Positions 30,079-38,624 of a stretch of DNA of 64,000 nucleotides are shown here, one piece after another. The stretch comes from Hyphomonas neptunium ATCC 15444 (GTDB taxonomy: Bacteria > Pseudomonadota > Alphaproteobacteria > Caulobacterales > Hyphomonadaceae). How positions within the stretch are numbered: the first letter of the stretch is position 1; the number at the start of each line of letters is the position of its first letter. Position numbers and translations under genes: made by a program. A model generated the notes under the pieces. That model made no database searches and had not been told where the DNA came from. It saw nothing but the letters and a program-made list of their open reading frames with translations. Location: assembly GCF_000013025.1 (NCBI RefSeq), contig NC_008358.1, positions 2,170,001 to 2,234,000 of the forward strand, given 5' to 3'.

Positions 30079-31172
30079 GCGCGCCGGGTTATCCGTTTGC
30101 GGTCATTCCGGCCGATGTGGTAAGCGCGGGCGATTATGCCCGTCATGCCGAGGCGATGCTTGATCCGCGCGTCTGGGCCTATCTGGATGGTGGTGCGGGC
30201 GACGAGATTACCCTGCGCGAGAATTTGGCCGCGTTTGAAGCCCTGAAGATGACGCCGCGCGTTCTGGCCGATGTGTCGGGTGGGCATACGCGCCTGACGC
30301 TGGCCGGAGAGGCGCTGGCGCATCCGTTCATTCTGGCACCGGTGGGCTGGCAGAAACTGTTTCATCCGCAGGGGGAGCTTGCGAGCGCGCAGGCGGCGGG
30401 CGTGATGCAAGCGCCCTTGGCGGTTTCCTGCATGGCGACGGAGACGGTCGAAGCGATTGCCGGGCAAGGCGGGCCGGTCTGGTTCCAGATTTACATGCAG
30501 GCAACGCGCGCAGCGACGGAGGCGCTGGTGCGCCGGGCCGAAGCAGCAGGCTGCCGCGCGCTGCTGGTGACGGTGGACGCCCCGATTGGCGGCATACGCA
30601 ACCGGGCGCAACGGGTGGGATTTTCCCTGCCACTGGGCATGGTGGCGGCGAACCTGCCAGCTGAAGGGGCGCCGCCACCTCTGAAGGCGGGCGCAAGCGC
30701 GGTGTTCGACGGCATGATGCGCGCGGCGCCCGGATGGGCCGATATTGAATGGCTGACCCGCCTGACGCGGCTGCCCGTCTTCGTGAAAGGTATTCTGCAT
30801 GCCGATGATGCCGAACGCGCGCTTTCGGCTGGGGCGGCGGGCATTGTGGTTTCCAATCATGGCGGGCGGGTGCTCGATACCGCGCCTGCCGCAATCAATG
30901 CCCTCCCCGCGATTGCCGCGCGGCTCAATGGGGCGGCGCCAATCCTGTTTGACAGCGGCGTGCGGCGCGGCAGCGATGCGTTCAAGGCAATCGCACTGGG
31001 GGCGGACGCCGTGATGATCGGGCGGCCCTATATCTGGGCGCTGAGCGTGGCGGGCGCGCTGGGCGTGGCGCACCTCCTCCGCACACTGCGCGAGGAGCTG
31101 GAGATCACCATGGCGCTGATGGGCTGCCGGACACTGACGGACATTCGCCAGGCCAGCATCTGCCACGCTTAA
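30075..31172 (+). CDS. FMN-dependent alpha-hydroxy acid oxidase/dehydrogenase
   Basis: A 365-residue TIM-barrel flavoenzyme of the lactate/mandelate dehydrogenase family, oxidising an alpha-hydroxy acid to a keto acid. [15 protein letters not shown] (residues 36-50) and [18 protein letters not shown] match the family. The catalytic His is in [14 protein letters not shown] near residue 265, and the FMN phosphate loop is [30 protein letters not shown] 30075 overlaps the piuC stop (ATGA), better than the ATG at 30063. It is tail to tail with the alcohol dehydrogenase, overlapping 4 bases. A role in iron or siderophore metabolism is suggested only by context. Confidence 0.93.
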   Translation: MSAPGYPFAVIPADVVSAGDYARHAEAMLDPRVWAYLDGGAGDEITLRENLAAFEALKMTPRVLADVSGGHTRLTLAGEALAHPFILAPVGWQKLFHPQGELASAQAAGVMQAPLAVSCMATETVEAIAGQGGPVWFQIYMQATRAATEALVRRAEAAGCRALLVTVDAPIGGIRNRAQRVGFSLPLGMVAANLPAEGAPPPLKAGASAVFDGMMRAAPGWADIEWLTRLTRLPVFVKGILHADDAERALSAGAAGIVVSNHGGRVLDTAPAAINALPAIAARLNGAAPILFDSGVRRGSDAFKAIALGADAVMIGRPYIWALSVAGALGVAHLLRTLREELEITMALMGCRTLTDIRQASICHA

Positions 31173-32269
31173 GGGATCAGCACTGCCTTGACGCAGTCGC
31201 CATGATGCTGGGCGGCGATGGCCTCGTTGATTTCGCTGAGGCGGTAGGTCTTCACCAGCCTGTCGAACGGGAGGCGGCCGGCCTTATAGTGTTCGATCAG
31301 TTCCGGGATGAATTCATCCGGGTTTGAATCGCCCTCGATGATGCCTTTGACCGATTGGCCGAAGGTCATCACCGTGTTGACGTCGCCCGGCATCGGCGTG
31401 CCCGGCGCGCTGACGCCAACGAGGCCGAGCGTGCCCTTGGAGCCGAGCGTAGCAAGGGCGGAGGATTGCACGGCCGGGATGCCGGTCGTGTCCAGCGCGT
31501 TGTCGATGCCCATCGGCGCAATGGCGCGGACGGCGGCGGCGACATCCTCGACCGCTGTGGGATCTATACAGTGGGTCGCGCCCAGCTCCATGGCCAGCGC
31601 GCGGCGGCTTTCCATTGGCTCGACGAGGATGATGGTGGCGCAGCCCTGGATCTTTCCGCCCATGACGGCGCTGAGGCCAACCGAACCGCCGCCGGTGACG
31701 AGGAGGCTGGAGCCTTTCTTCGCGGCGAGGGAGCGCATGACGGCGCCCGCGCCGGTCTGGATTCCGCAGCCGAGGGGGCCCATGATTTCGACCGGGAGAC
31801 CGGCATCGACCTTCACGACATTACGCTCATAGGTGATGGCGTGGCCGGCGAAAGAGGACTGGCCGAAGAAGTTTGACGAGACGGGGCCGGCGTCGTTGCT
31901 GAGGGCAGAGGTGCCGTCTGTGCGGCGGCCCATATAGTTCAGCATCGGCATGGTGCGGCAGTAGGCAGCGTCGCCGGCAGCGCAGCGATCGCAGGCGCCG
32001 CAGGAGCGGAAGGTGATGAGCACGCTGTCGCCGGGCTTTACCTTTTTTACGTCTGCGCCGACAGCCTCGACCACGCCGGAACCTTCATGGCCAAGCACGG
32101 CCGGGAACGGGTAAGGCGCTGCGCCGGAGCTGAATACGAGGTCTGTATGGCAGAGGCCGACGCCCAGAACGCGGACGAGGATTTCATCTGCGCGGGGGGC
32201 TTCAATCTCGACCGTTTCATATTTGAATCCGGGTTGCCCTGTATACGCGACCGCTGCCTGGGTTTTCAT
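31169..32269 (-). CDS. Zinc-dependent NAD(P) alcohol dehydrogenase
   Basis: A 366-residue medium-chain dehydrogenase similar to aryl-alcohol dehydrogenases. The catalytic zinc site is visible in VLGVGLCHTDL (Cys near residue 37) and PAVLGHEGSGVVE (His-Glu near 60). The structural zinc loop is CGACDRCAAGDAAYC. The NAD-binding Rossmann loop is SLLVTGGGSVGLSAVMGGK near residue 190. It oxidises a primary or benzylic alcohol to an aldehyde, with the exact substrate unknown. A TetR gene follows in the same direction upstream (32382-33026), which may regulate it. Confidence 0.92.
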   Translation of the reverse strand: MKTQAAVAYTGQPGFKYETVEIEAPRADEILVRVLGVGLCHTDLVFSSGAAPYPFPAVLGHEGSGVVEAVGADVKKVKPGDSVLITFRSCGACDRCAAGDAAYCRTMPMLNYMGRRTDGTSALSNDAGPVSSNFFGQSSFAGHAITYERNVVKVDAGLPVEIMGPLGCGIQTGAGAVMRSLAAKKGSSLLVTGGGSVGLSAVMGGKIQGCATIILVEPMESRRALAMELGATHCIDPTAVEDVAAAVRAIAPMGIDNALDTTGIPAVQSSALATLGSKGTLGLVGVSAPGTPMPGDVNTVMTFGQSVKGIIEGDSNPDEFIPELIEHYKAGRLPFDRLVKTYRLSEINEAIAAQHHGDCVKAVLIP

Positions 32270-32381
32270 GGTATCGTTCCTGAAAGTTATGCGCAGACGC
32301 TATGGTCCCGCTGGATGAGCGTCAACCATGTTGAGTAGGAGTATGCCCGTAAACGGATTATATCTGGAGCAATAGGGCCGC

Positions 32382-33026
32382 TTATCCGCTGGCGGCTGTC
32401 ACCGCAGATTTCCGTGCTGGCGCGGCCACCTTACCCGTGCCGTATGCCGCGCGGATGAGCAGGTGAAGTTCCTTGCGGGCCTTCTTCAGATTGAAGGCGG
32501 GCTCGATCAGGTATTGCGAGGAAAGGCCGATCAGCTGGGTGCCGATCAGCTGGGCCGCCATATCGACATTCACGTCTTTGCGGACCGAACCATCCTCCCG
32601 GCCGAGGCGGATGAGACGCATCAGCTCTGTTGCCGAGCGCCTGTGCGAGCCGACAAACTGGTCGCGCATTTCAGACATGGCCGCGATGGCTTCACTCATG
32701 AGAATGAAATAAGCTTTCATGTCGGCTGACTTGTCCAGTGCCGCGATGTGAACATCGCAATACAGCAGCAGCGCCTCGATGCCTGGAAGGCAATCGAGAT
32801 CCTGTTTTCGCCGCCGGTCGGACATGATCTGATGGATGTGGTTGATGACCGCCTCCAGGAGGCCGCCTTTGGAGCCGAATTTCTGGAACGCCAGATTGCG
32901 GCTATAGCCCGCTCGCTGGCCGATATTGTCGAAGGTCAGGGCCGAGACCCCCTGTTCGGATGCCAGTTCCAGATAAGCGTTGATCAACTTGTCGGATGAT
33001 TGTTTGCGGCGCTCGTGCTGTTTCAT
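32382..33026 (-). CDS. TetR family transcriptional regulator
   Basis: A 214-residue regulator with an N-terminal TetR helix-turn-helix (KLINAYLELASEQGVSALTFDNIGQRAGYSRNLAFQKFGSKGGLLEAVI in segments). The C-terminal ligand domain contains a helix rich in Met and Ile near residue 100. I start at ATG 33026 because GGGGAG lies 5 bases upstream. The open frame extends to 33119 without support. It lies 112 bases upstream of the alcohol dehydrogenase gene and 242 bases after the TonB receptor gene, so it may control either. No operator was recognised. Confidence 0.88.
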   Translation of the reverse strand: MKQHERRKQSSDKLINAYLELASEQGVSALTFDNIGQRAGYSRNLAFQKFGSKGGLLEAVINHIHQIMSDRRRKQDLDCLPGIEALLLYCDVHIAALDKSADMKAYFILMSEAIAAMSEMRDQFVGSHRRSATELMRLIRLGREDGSVRKDVNVDMAAQLIGTQLIGLSSQYLIEPAFNLKKARKELHLLIRAAYGTGKVAAPARKSAVTAASG

Positions 33027-33224
33027 TATCTCCCCCGAGATCAGGGTCAACGCAGTGCGCCGCCCCGTTTTTTTTGTACGCATCGGGACTATTGATGCTC
33101 TTTTATCCCTACCTGTCAAATCAATGACAGGGCGGGCAGAAAATGCGGCGCTGCACCATGATGCAGCGCCGGAGTTTCGGGGAGGAAACAGGGCGCGTCG
33201 TTGTGCGACTGCGTAAAACCGGTT

Positions 33225-33256
33225 GCCGTGGCGGGAGGCGCGCCTTCCGCCACGGC
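33225..33256 (-). terminator. Terminator of the TonB receptor transcript
   Basis: GCCGTGGCGG(G)AGGCG pairs with its complement over 16 bp with one mismatch. On the minus strand it is followed by AACCGGTTTTA, 12 bases after the receptor stop. A second perfect hairpin (33147-33170) lies further on and is followed by CATTTTC. Confidence 0.7.
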
Positions 33257-33268
33257 AGGAACCAGACT

Positions 33269-35605
33269 TCAGAAAGTCTTGCGGATGGAGACGCCGAACG
33301 TTCTCGGCGCGGCCACATAGGCGTTACGGTCAACATCCTGAAGCGGCGTATTGAAGTGCTGTGACACATACCGCTCATCCAGCGCGTTGCGAAGGAAGGC
33401 AGAAACCGACAGGCCGTTGTCGAATGCCAGGCCAAGGTTTGCGTTCACCAGGGTCACGGCATCTTCTTCGAGATTGGACGCGGTGTTGGTGAAGCGCTCG
33501 CCGGAGTACTGGAGCTGAAGGAGACCCGTCAGCGCTTTGCCGCCGGACAGTTCGTAATCCAGGTTCAGCGCCGTATTGGCAGAGATTTCCGGAGCATTGG
33601 GGAACCGGCGGCCGGAGAGGACGCCAATTGCCGCGTCTTCGCCATAGCCCGCTTCGGGCAGCCAGGTGGCCGAGGCATTCCAGACGAGATAGTCGGTCAG
33701 GGCCTGCGTATGCTCAAATTCCGCGCCGTAGGATTCAGCCTCCGGCGAGTTCAGGATCGTGAAGATCAGACCGAGGAACTGGGCGACCTGAAGATCCTTG
33801 ATGTCGTTATAGAAGACCGCGACGTTTGTGCGCGCAGCGCCGTCCATCCAGTCAACCTTGGCGCCAAGTTCGAAGGCATCAATGGTTTCCGGCGTGAAGA
33901 TCGGATCAGCAGGCGTGCCGGTGTCGAGCGGGTTCAGCGAGCTGCCCGGAACGCCGGCGCCGCTGGCGTCAACGTTTACACCGCCGGCTTTGTAGCCGCG
34001 GTTGTAGCTGGCATAATACATCAGATCCGCATTCGGACGGTATTGCAGGCTGAGCGTACCCGACACGGCTTCATCCGCAAAGGTGCGGGCATATTCCGGG
34101 CCGGGGCCCGAGCCGGCGATTGCCAGCGGATCGAAGACCGGATCACGGAAGAAGTCGTAATTGAACGAGCCTGTTTTCTCGTCCTCGGAGTAGCGCAGGC
34201 CGGTGATCAGGTTGATCTGGTCGGTGAGCGCAAAATCCCAGTGTGTGAACAGGGCGAGCGACTCGGCGGTTCCGATCAGAACTTCTTGCGCCCAGTTGCC
34301 GGGCGCGGCGTTGGAGAGGCCAGCGGGAACACCCTGCGCGCCGAGCACCACATCCCAGAAAGGCTGTGCCTGGGTGCCCCAGGTGAGGTCGCGGCCCATG
34401 TCCAGCTCCTCATCGGAGTAGAAGGCGCCGAACAGATAGTTCGCATTCACCGCGCCGGTGAGCTCACCGCCATAGGTGAATTCCTGCGAGAAGAAGGCCG
34501 AATTGAACTTCTCATTGATGATCAGGATGTCGGCGCCAGTGAAGTCAGCGTCGGCATTCTGGACGGTATCGTATTCACGCGAGGCGGTGACGGATTTGAG
34601 CGTGCCGGGGCCGATGTCCCAGTCAACCAGCAGGGCGAGGCCCTTGTCTTCAACCTTGTTGGCGGTCGGCGTGTTGATGCTGGCTTCATAGTCTTCCAGA
34701 TCGGAGGACGGGAGCTGTAGCCCATTGGCCAGCGTGAGCCCGTTGATCAGCGGCTGAAGCGGGCCATCCAGAGCATTGACCGTCGCGTAGCCGACTTCGT
34801 CATCCTCTGTGGAATAGTCTGCGATCAGTTTCACCGACAGCGCGTCGGTGGGCTCCCACAGAGCGCTGACCTTGAACGAATCCATGCTCTGGTCGTTTTC
34901 GCTGTCGCCCGCCGGGCTTTCAAGGAAACCGTCCTGCTCCGAATGGCTACCCGCGATGCGCAGGGCGAACGTGTCGGTGACAGGAATGTTGACGGCGCCG
35001 GAGATGTCGAACGCATTGTAGTTGCCATAGCTACCGGCAACATAGCCGTTCACTTCGTCGAGGTTTGGCGCAGTAGAGTTCAACAGGAGTGCGCCGGCTG
35101 AGGTGTTCTTGCCGAACAGTGTGCCTTGTGGGCCGCGCAGCACCTGCAGACCGTCAATGTCGAGGAAGCTCGACAGGGCCTGGCCCGAGCGCGTTCTGTA
35201 GACGCCGTCAATGAACACGCCGACGGCGCCTTCAAAGACGCGCGACTGGCCGGTTGTGCCGATGCCGCGGATCTGGATGTTGGACGAGGCAGCCGGGGCG
35301 TTCGTCTTGCTGAACGTGATGCTCGGCGAAACGAGGCTGATATTTTCAATGTTCTCGACACGGAGCTCGGCGAGCTGGTCGCCTGTGACAGCGGTAACCG
35401 CGAGCGGCACGTCCTGCACGCTCTCTTCGCGGCGCTGGGCAGTGACGGTGACGGTGGACAGGCGGCGGTCATTTTCGACGGCCGCAGTCTCGGCGGCGAC
35501 GGGCTCTGCCGGGGCGGTTGTTTCCTGCGCCAGAACGGATTCGCCAGCGATGCACCAGACAATCGCCGTGCCGGCCAGAAGCCGCACGTTTCTTTTAAGT
35601 GACAA
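33269..35605 (-). CDS. TonB-dependent outer-membrane receptor
   Basis: A 778-residue receptor barrel. The signal peptide ends near residue 26 (SVLA-QETTAP). A TonB-box-like STVTVTAQRREESVQDVPLAVTAVTGDQL leads into the plug, with SPSITFSKTNAPAASSNIQIRGIGT and FGKNTSAGALLLNSTAPNLDEVNGY. The barrel ends NAYVAAPRTFGVSIRKTF with terminal Phe. This plug type is common in sphingomonad and Caulobacterales receptors for carbohydrates or aromatic compounds, not only iron. I start at TTG 35605, because GGGAGGA lies 5 bases upstream and the frame upstream of it is not signal-like. The substrate is unknown. Confidence 0.92.
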   Translation of the reverse strand: MSLKRNVRLLAGTAIVWCIAGESVLAQETTAPAEPVAAETAAVENDRRLSTVTVTAQRREESVQDVPLAVTAVTGDQLAELRVENIENISLVSPSITFSKTNAPAASSNIQIRGIGTTGQSRVFEGAVGVFIDGVYRTRSGQALSSFLDIDGLQVLRGPQGTLFGKNTSAGALLLNSTAPNLDEVNGYVAGSYGNYNAFDISGAVNIPVTDTFALRIAGSHSEQDGFLESPAGDSENDQSMDSFKVSALWEPTDALSVKLIADYSTEDDEVGYATVNALDGPLQPLINGLTLANGLQLPSSDLEDYEASINTPTANKVEDKGLALLVDWDIGPGTLKSVTASREYDTVQNADADFTGADILIINEKFNSAFFSQEFTYGGELTGAVNANYLFGAFYSDEELDMGRDLTWGTQAQPFWDVVLGAQGVPAGLSNAAPGNWAQEVLIGTAESLALFTHWDFALTDQINLITGLRYSEDEKTGSFNYDFFRDPVFDPLAIAGSGPGPEYARTFADEAVSGTLSLQYRPNADLMYYASYNRGYKAGGVNVDASGAGVPGSSLNPLDTGTPADPIFTPETIDAFELGAKVDWMDGAARTNVAVFYNDIKDLQVAQFLGLIFTILNSPEAESYGAEFEHTQALTDYLVWNASATWLPEAGYGEDAAIGVLSGRRFPNAPEISANTALNLDYELSGGKALTGLLQLQYSGERFTNTASNLEEDAVTLVNANLGLAFDNGLSVSAFLRNALDERYVSQHFNTPLQDVDRNAYVAAPRTFGVSIRKTF

Positions 35606-36088
35606 TGTATCCTCCCAGGATGTGTTCTTGTATCGCCTCTTGGGCCATATATTGTTTGTTGGACATCCATCTATTATTTCTGTCAAGTGGCGCCCTAACG
35701 GAACCCGCAAAGTTTCATTAACGCTGAACCGGGCCGGATATGGCGCCCGCCGGCCCCTCCCCAACTCTCACTTCCAAACCGGGACCATACAGCGCGGGGC
35801 CCTTTCCCAAAGGCAGTGACTTACGGAGAGCTACGCCCCCCGAACGCGCCAGCGCCCTATTCACGATGGCGCGGCGCGAGCGGCACCTCGAGAGTTAAAC
35901 CTCACTTCATGAGCCCCAACATACTTAATGACATTGAGGATATGAACATGATCCGTGTCATGACTTTTGTGTAATCAGAGCGCATGCTTAATGTTCCGAT
36001 AACCAACGTATACTGATCTCCTTATTTTCACGGATTGATCCAGCCTATACACAGGGCATGCCGACAAGCTGGGGATTGGCACTGGAAT
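35606..36088. other. Non-coding region upstream of the TonB receptor and the small membrane protein
   Basis: I see no gene in the roughly 480 bases upstream. It must hold the receptor promoter. A TATACT hexamer at 36009-36014 could be the -10 box of a rightward transcript ending at the hairpin 36089-36124. Confidence 0.4.
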
Positions 36089-36124
36089 AGACCCGCGTGC
36101 GATAGTCCCGCGGCGGTCTTTTTT
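36089..36124 (+). terminator. Rho-independent terminator or attenuator before the 52-residue ORF
   Basis: AGAC-CCGCG pairs with CGCGG-(CG)-GTCT, 9 bp with a 2-base bulge, followed directly by six T. The 5' arm AGACCC can also pair with GGGTCT at 36134-36139, next to the Shine-Dalgarno sequence of the following ORF. It may end a short RNA or act as an attenuator. Confidence 0.6.
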
Positions 36125-36156
36125 CTACGCCATGGGTCTCCAAGGAGGTGTGGATT

Positions 36157-36315
36157 ATGACGTGGTTTGTTTCTCTTGTAATGTTCTGGGTCGGCGTAAG
36201 CTTCGGGTTTGTCCTGGGCGCCTGGTGGGTCGCGGCGCATACCCGTGAGCGCGAAATGGATGAGCGGTGTTGCCGGGACGGGCCATCTGACCGGGAAGAA
36301 CAACCCCTGCCCTAA
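36157..36315 (+). CDS. Small one-helix membrane protein
   Basis: A 52-residue ORF with a near-ideal Shine-Dalgarno sequence (AAGGAGG, 7-8 bases before ATG 36157). It begins MTWFVSLVMFWVGVSFGFVLG, a single transmembrane helix with many aromatic residues, then AWWVAAHTREREMDERCCRD and a short polar tail ending QPLP. I do not recognise a family. The helix followed by a basic-acidic cytoplasmic tail suggests an inner-membrane peptide with the N-terminus outside, which is inference. Its stop overlaps the convergent pxpC end by 4 bases. A terminator-like hairpin lies 33 bases before the start. Confidence 0.65.
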   Translation: MTWFVSLVMFWVGVSFGFVLGAWWVAAHTREREMDERCCRDGPSDREEQPLP

Positions 36316-37241
36316 AAGGCAAATCCGGGAAGCCACGCGGCGAAGTAATCTGTCTTCGCCCTGAGGTCTTCATATGCTTCGTCTACAGATCGCCTCAGAA
36401 ACCTGACGCGATCACCCGGCGCTATCTGGCCGAGCAGATGGCGGTCTGCCCGGATGACCTGCAATACATGCGGGTAGCCGCCTGTGGTCTGGGCGTCGGG
36501 AAGAAGGACGAACGCATTTCCCGAGGGCGTCAGCTGCACGGCGCCGGTGAAAAGGGCAGCGCTGGGCTTCTGGCCGCCGTCCTGCGGCTGTGGCCAGGGT
36601 CCGGACAACTCAAGACCCGTGCGGTCCATCCGGTTTGTTGTCTGGAAGGTTTCCGGCCAGATGGCGGGGCCGATAGATTCGAAGTCCGGCCCCGGAACAC
36701 ATCTCAGGATATGGGTGCGCGACATGTGTGGCCGCAGCGCCGCCGGCGTGGTGAGGTCGAGAGCGGGCCCGCTGGCGCGCTCGCCGGTCAGCACATCACC
36801 CGCCTGAAGCGCGCGGCCGGAAAAGCCGCCGAATGCGGCGGGCAAAAAGGTGGATGTGCTGTCGAACACATTCTCAGCAGCGAAACCAGCCGGAACGGCG
36901 AGATAGCTGCGCACTCCGGCGGAAGGATAGGCAAAGGCCAGACGGTCACCTCGCCGCGCCTCCAGGGCTTGATGGGCGGGAACCGGCGCGCCGGCAAGGC
37001 TGGCGCCGGCTGCCGCGCCTGCGAACGCGAATACCGTATCCTGATGGAATTCGAACTCTGCTGCGCCAAATGTTATCTCAAGAGCGGTCGCCTGCTGCGG
37101 GTTCCCCACAAGGCGGTTGGCAAGCGCCATCGAGAGCGGGTCTGCGGGGCCGCTGGCCGGAATGCCCTGATGGCGCAGCCCCTCACGCGCGCGGCCCTGT
37201 AATGTCGCAAGCGGCCCGGACTTGAGAACGGTCAGCACCAT
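36312..37241 (-). CDS. pxpC: 5-oxoprolinase subunit C (biotin-dependent carboxyltransferase-like)
   Basis: PxpC is part of the PxpABC complex that hydrolyses 5-oxoproline to glutamate with ATP. The 309-residue protein has the KipA/PxpC pattern: LKSGPLATLQGRAREGLRHQGIPASGPADPLSMALANRLVGN near the N-terminus (in segments) and LRCVPGPDFESIGPAIWPETFQTTNRMDRTGLELSGP in the middle. I start at ATG 37241, four bases after the pxpB stop; the frame upstream overlaps pxpB. It is the last gene of the operon and overlaps the convergent small ORF. Confidence 0.94.
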   Translation of the reverse strand: MVLTVLKSGPLATLQGRAREGLRHQGIPASGPADPLSMALANRLVGNPQQATALEITFGAAEFEFHQDTVFAFAGAAAGASLAGAPVPAHQALEARRGDRLAFAYPSAGVRSYLAVPAGFAAENVFDSTSTFLPAAFGGFSGRALQAGDVLTGERASGPALDLTTPAALRPHMSRTHILRCVPGPDFESIGPAIWPETFQTTNRMDRTGLELSGPWPQPQDGGQKPSAALFTGAVQLTPSGNAFVLLPDAQTTGGYPHVLQVIRADRHLLGQIAPGDRVRFLRRSVDEAYEDLRAKTDYFAAWLPGFAF

Positions 37242-37245
37242 CGCC

Positions 37246-37875
37246 TTATCGCTCGATCGCCAGTTTGATCTGCATGCCCGCCTCCAGTGTGAACGGCGCA
37301 TCCCGGCGTATGTCAAACAGCGGCTCGGTGATAGCGCCGATGATTGGCCAGCCCGCGGGGCCGGCCAGCGCGTAAAGGCCCAACTGCCCCGTAAGCATGC
37401 CGACCGAACCGGCTGGCACCCTCTGGCGCGGCGCCGGCAGGCGAGACGCTGTCAGCGCGCCGTCAACGCCCGCGACATAGGCAAAGCCCGCCGTGAAGCC
37501 CATCATGTCAACCAGTAACGGAGACGCGCAGATGCGTGTCAGAAATGCCTCCGGTGTCAGGGCGTTTTCGGCAGCAACGCGCTCAAGATCAGGCGCTGAA
37601 GCTGCGTCCACCCGCATGCGAAGCCGGATGCAGCGCGCGGGCGTTTTTTCTGTCTGCTGATCTTCCTGCGCCTGCTGCGTCAGGAGGGCACGCGCCTCTG
37701 CGGGCGGAAGGGCGATCGGATCAAACTGGACGGTCACCTCTCCTTTTCCGGGCACCACGTCGCGCCATCTTCCGGACGCGCGAAGGGTTGCCGCCAGCGC
37801 ATGACGCGCGGCGCGATCGGCCGCCTTCACCGCGATTGCATCATCCCCCACAGGAAAAATCTCGCACAGGCTCAT
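37246..37875 (-). CDS. pxpB: 5-oxoprolinase subunit B
   Basis: A 209-residue KipI/PxpB protein that works with PxpC in 5-oxoproline hydrolysis. Family segments are DDAIAVKAADRAARHALAATL (N-terminal), GEVTVQFDPIALPPAEARALL, ALTPEAFLTRICASPLLVDMMGFTAGFAYVAGVD and LPAPRQRVPAGSVGMLTGQLGLYALAGPAGWPIIG. The ATG overlaps the pxpA stop (ATGA), and pxpC starts 4 bases after its stop. The N-terminal part is somewhat shorter than in E. coli YbgJ. Confidence 0.94.
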   Translation of the reverse strand: MSLCEIFPVGDDAIAVKAADRAARHALAATLRASGRWRDVVPGKGEVTVQFDPIALPPAEARALLTQQAQEDQQTEKTPARCIRLRMRVDAASAPDLERVAAENALTPEAFLTRICASPLLVDMMGFTAGFAYVAGVDGALTASRLPAPRQRVPAGSVGMLTGQLGLYALAGPAGWPIIGAITEPLFDIRRDAPFTLEAGMQIKLAIER

Positions 37876-38624
37876 GGGTGGATGGTAATTCCTTGCTGCT
37901 CCAGCGCGGCCCGCAGGAGCGCCGCGCTCCGGGCCGCGCCGGGTGTATCGCCATGCAGGCAGATTGTTTGAACACGGATAGGAATAAAGGTCCCGGTGCG
38001 CACCCTGACCTGCTGGTCGAGGGCCATGCTCAGAGCTTGCGCGCTCTGGGCGGCGGGGTCTTCCAGAACGGCGCCGGGCAACGCGCGCGGTGTCAGGCTG
38101 AGGTCTGGTTCATACGCGCGGTCGGCAAAGCCTTCGGTGACATAGGTGAGGCCGGCAGCTTGGGCGGCGCGCTCCAGTTCGGAGGCCGGCGGGCCGAGCA
38201 GAGTGTTGATCCCGGCGTCAACACAGAGCGCTGCCGTGAGGGTGGCAAGCTCACCGTCGCGGGCGGCATCATTGTAGAGCGTGCCATGGGGTTTGATATG
38301 GCGGACCTGGGTATCGGTGGCCGCCGCGATGGCGAGCAGGCTGGCGACCTGCTCCTTCAAGGACAATGCCAGCTGCGGCAGAGAAACATTGTTCCGGGAA
38401 CGGCCGAACCCTTCCCGGTCCGCATAGGAGGGGTGGGCGCCCGCCAGCACGCCGCGCGCCTTCGCCATCCGCAGCGTCTCTGCCATCGACTCGGCATCGC
38501 CCGCATGGCCACCGCACGCGATGCTGCACCGGGAAACAACATCCAGGATCGCATGGTCGAGCGCCCTGCCCGCTTCGCCGGGAAGCTCGCCGATATCTGC
38601 ATTGAGGCAGATGCTGCGCGTCAT
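37872..38624 (-). CDS. pxpA: 5-oxoprolinase subunit A (LamB/YcsF family)
   Basis: PxpA catalyses the ATP-dependent ring-opening steps on 5-oxoproline with PxpBC. The 250-residue length is normal. Diagnostic segments are ICLNADIGELPG at the N-terminus, CSIACGGHAGDAESMAETLRMAKARGVLAGAHPSYADREGFGR near residue 32 (in pieces), HIKPHGTLYNDAARD near 95 and EGFADRAYEPDLSLTPRALPGAVLEDP near 160. The canonical family motif LNxDxGE is present. It overlaps both neighbours in ATGA, with the NRAMP-like gene upstream. Confidence 0.95.
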   Translation of the reverse strand: MTRSICLNADIGELPGEAGRALDHAILDVVSRCSIACGGHAGDAESMAETLRMAKARGVLAGAHPSYADREGFGRSRNNVSLPQLALSLKEQVASLLAIAAATDTQVRHIKPHGTLYNDAARDGELATLTAALCVDAGINTLLGPPASELERAAQAAGLTYVTEGFADRAYEPDLSLTPRALPGAVLEDPAAQSAQALSMALDQQVRVRTGTFIPIRVQTICLHGDTPGAARSAALLRAALEQQGITIHP

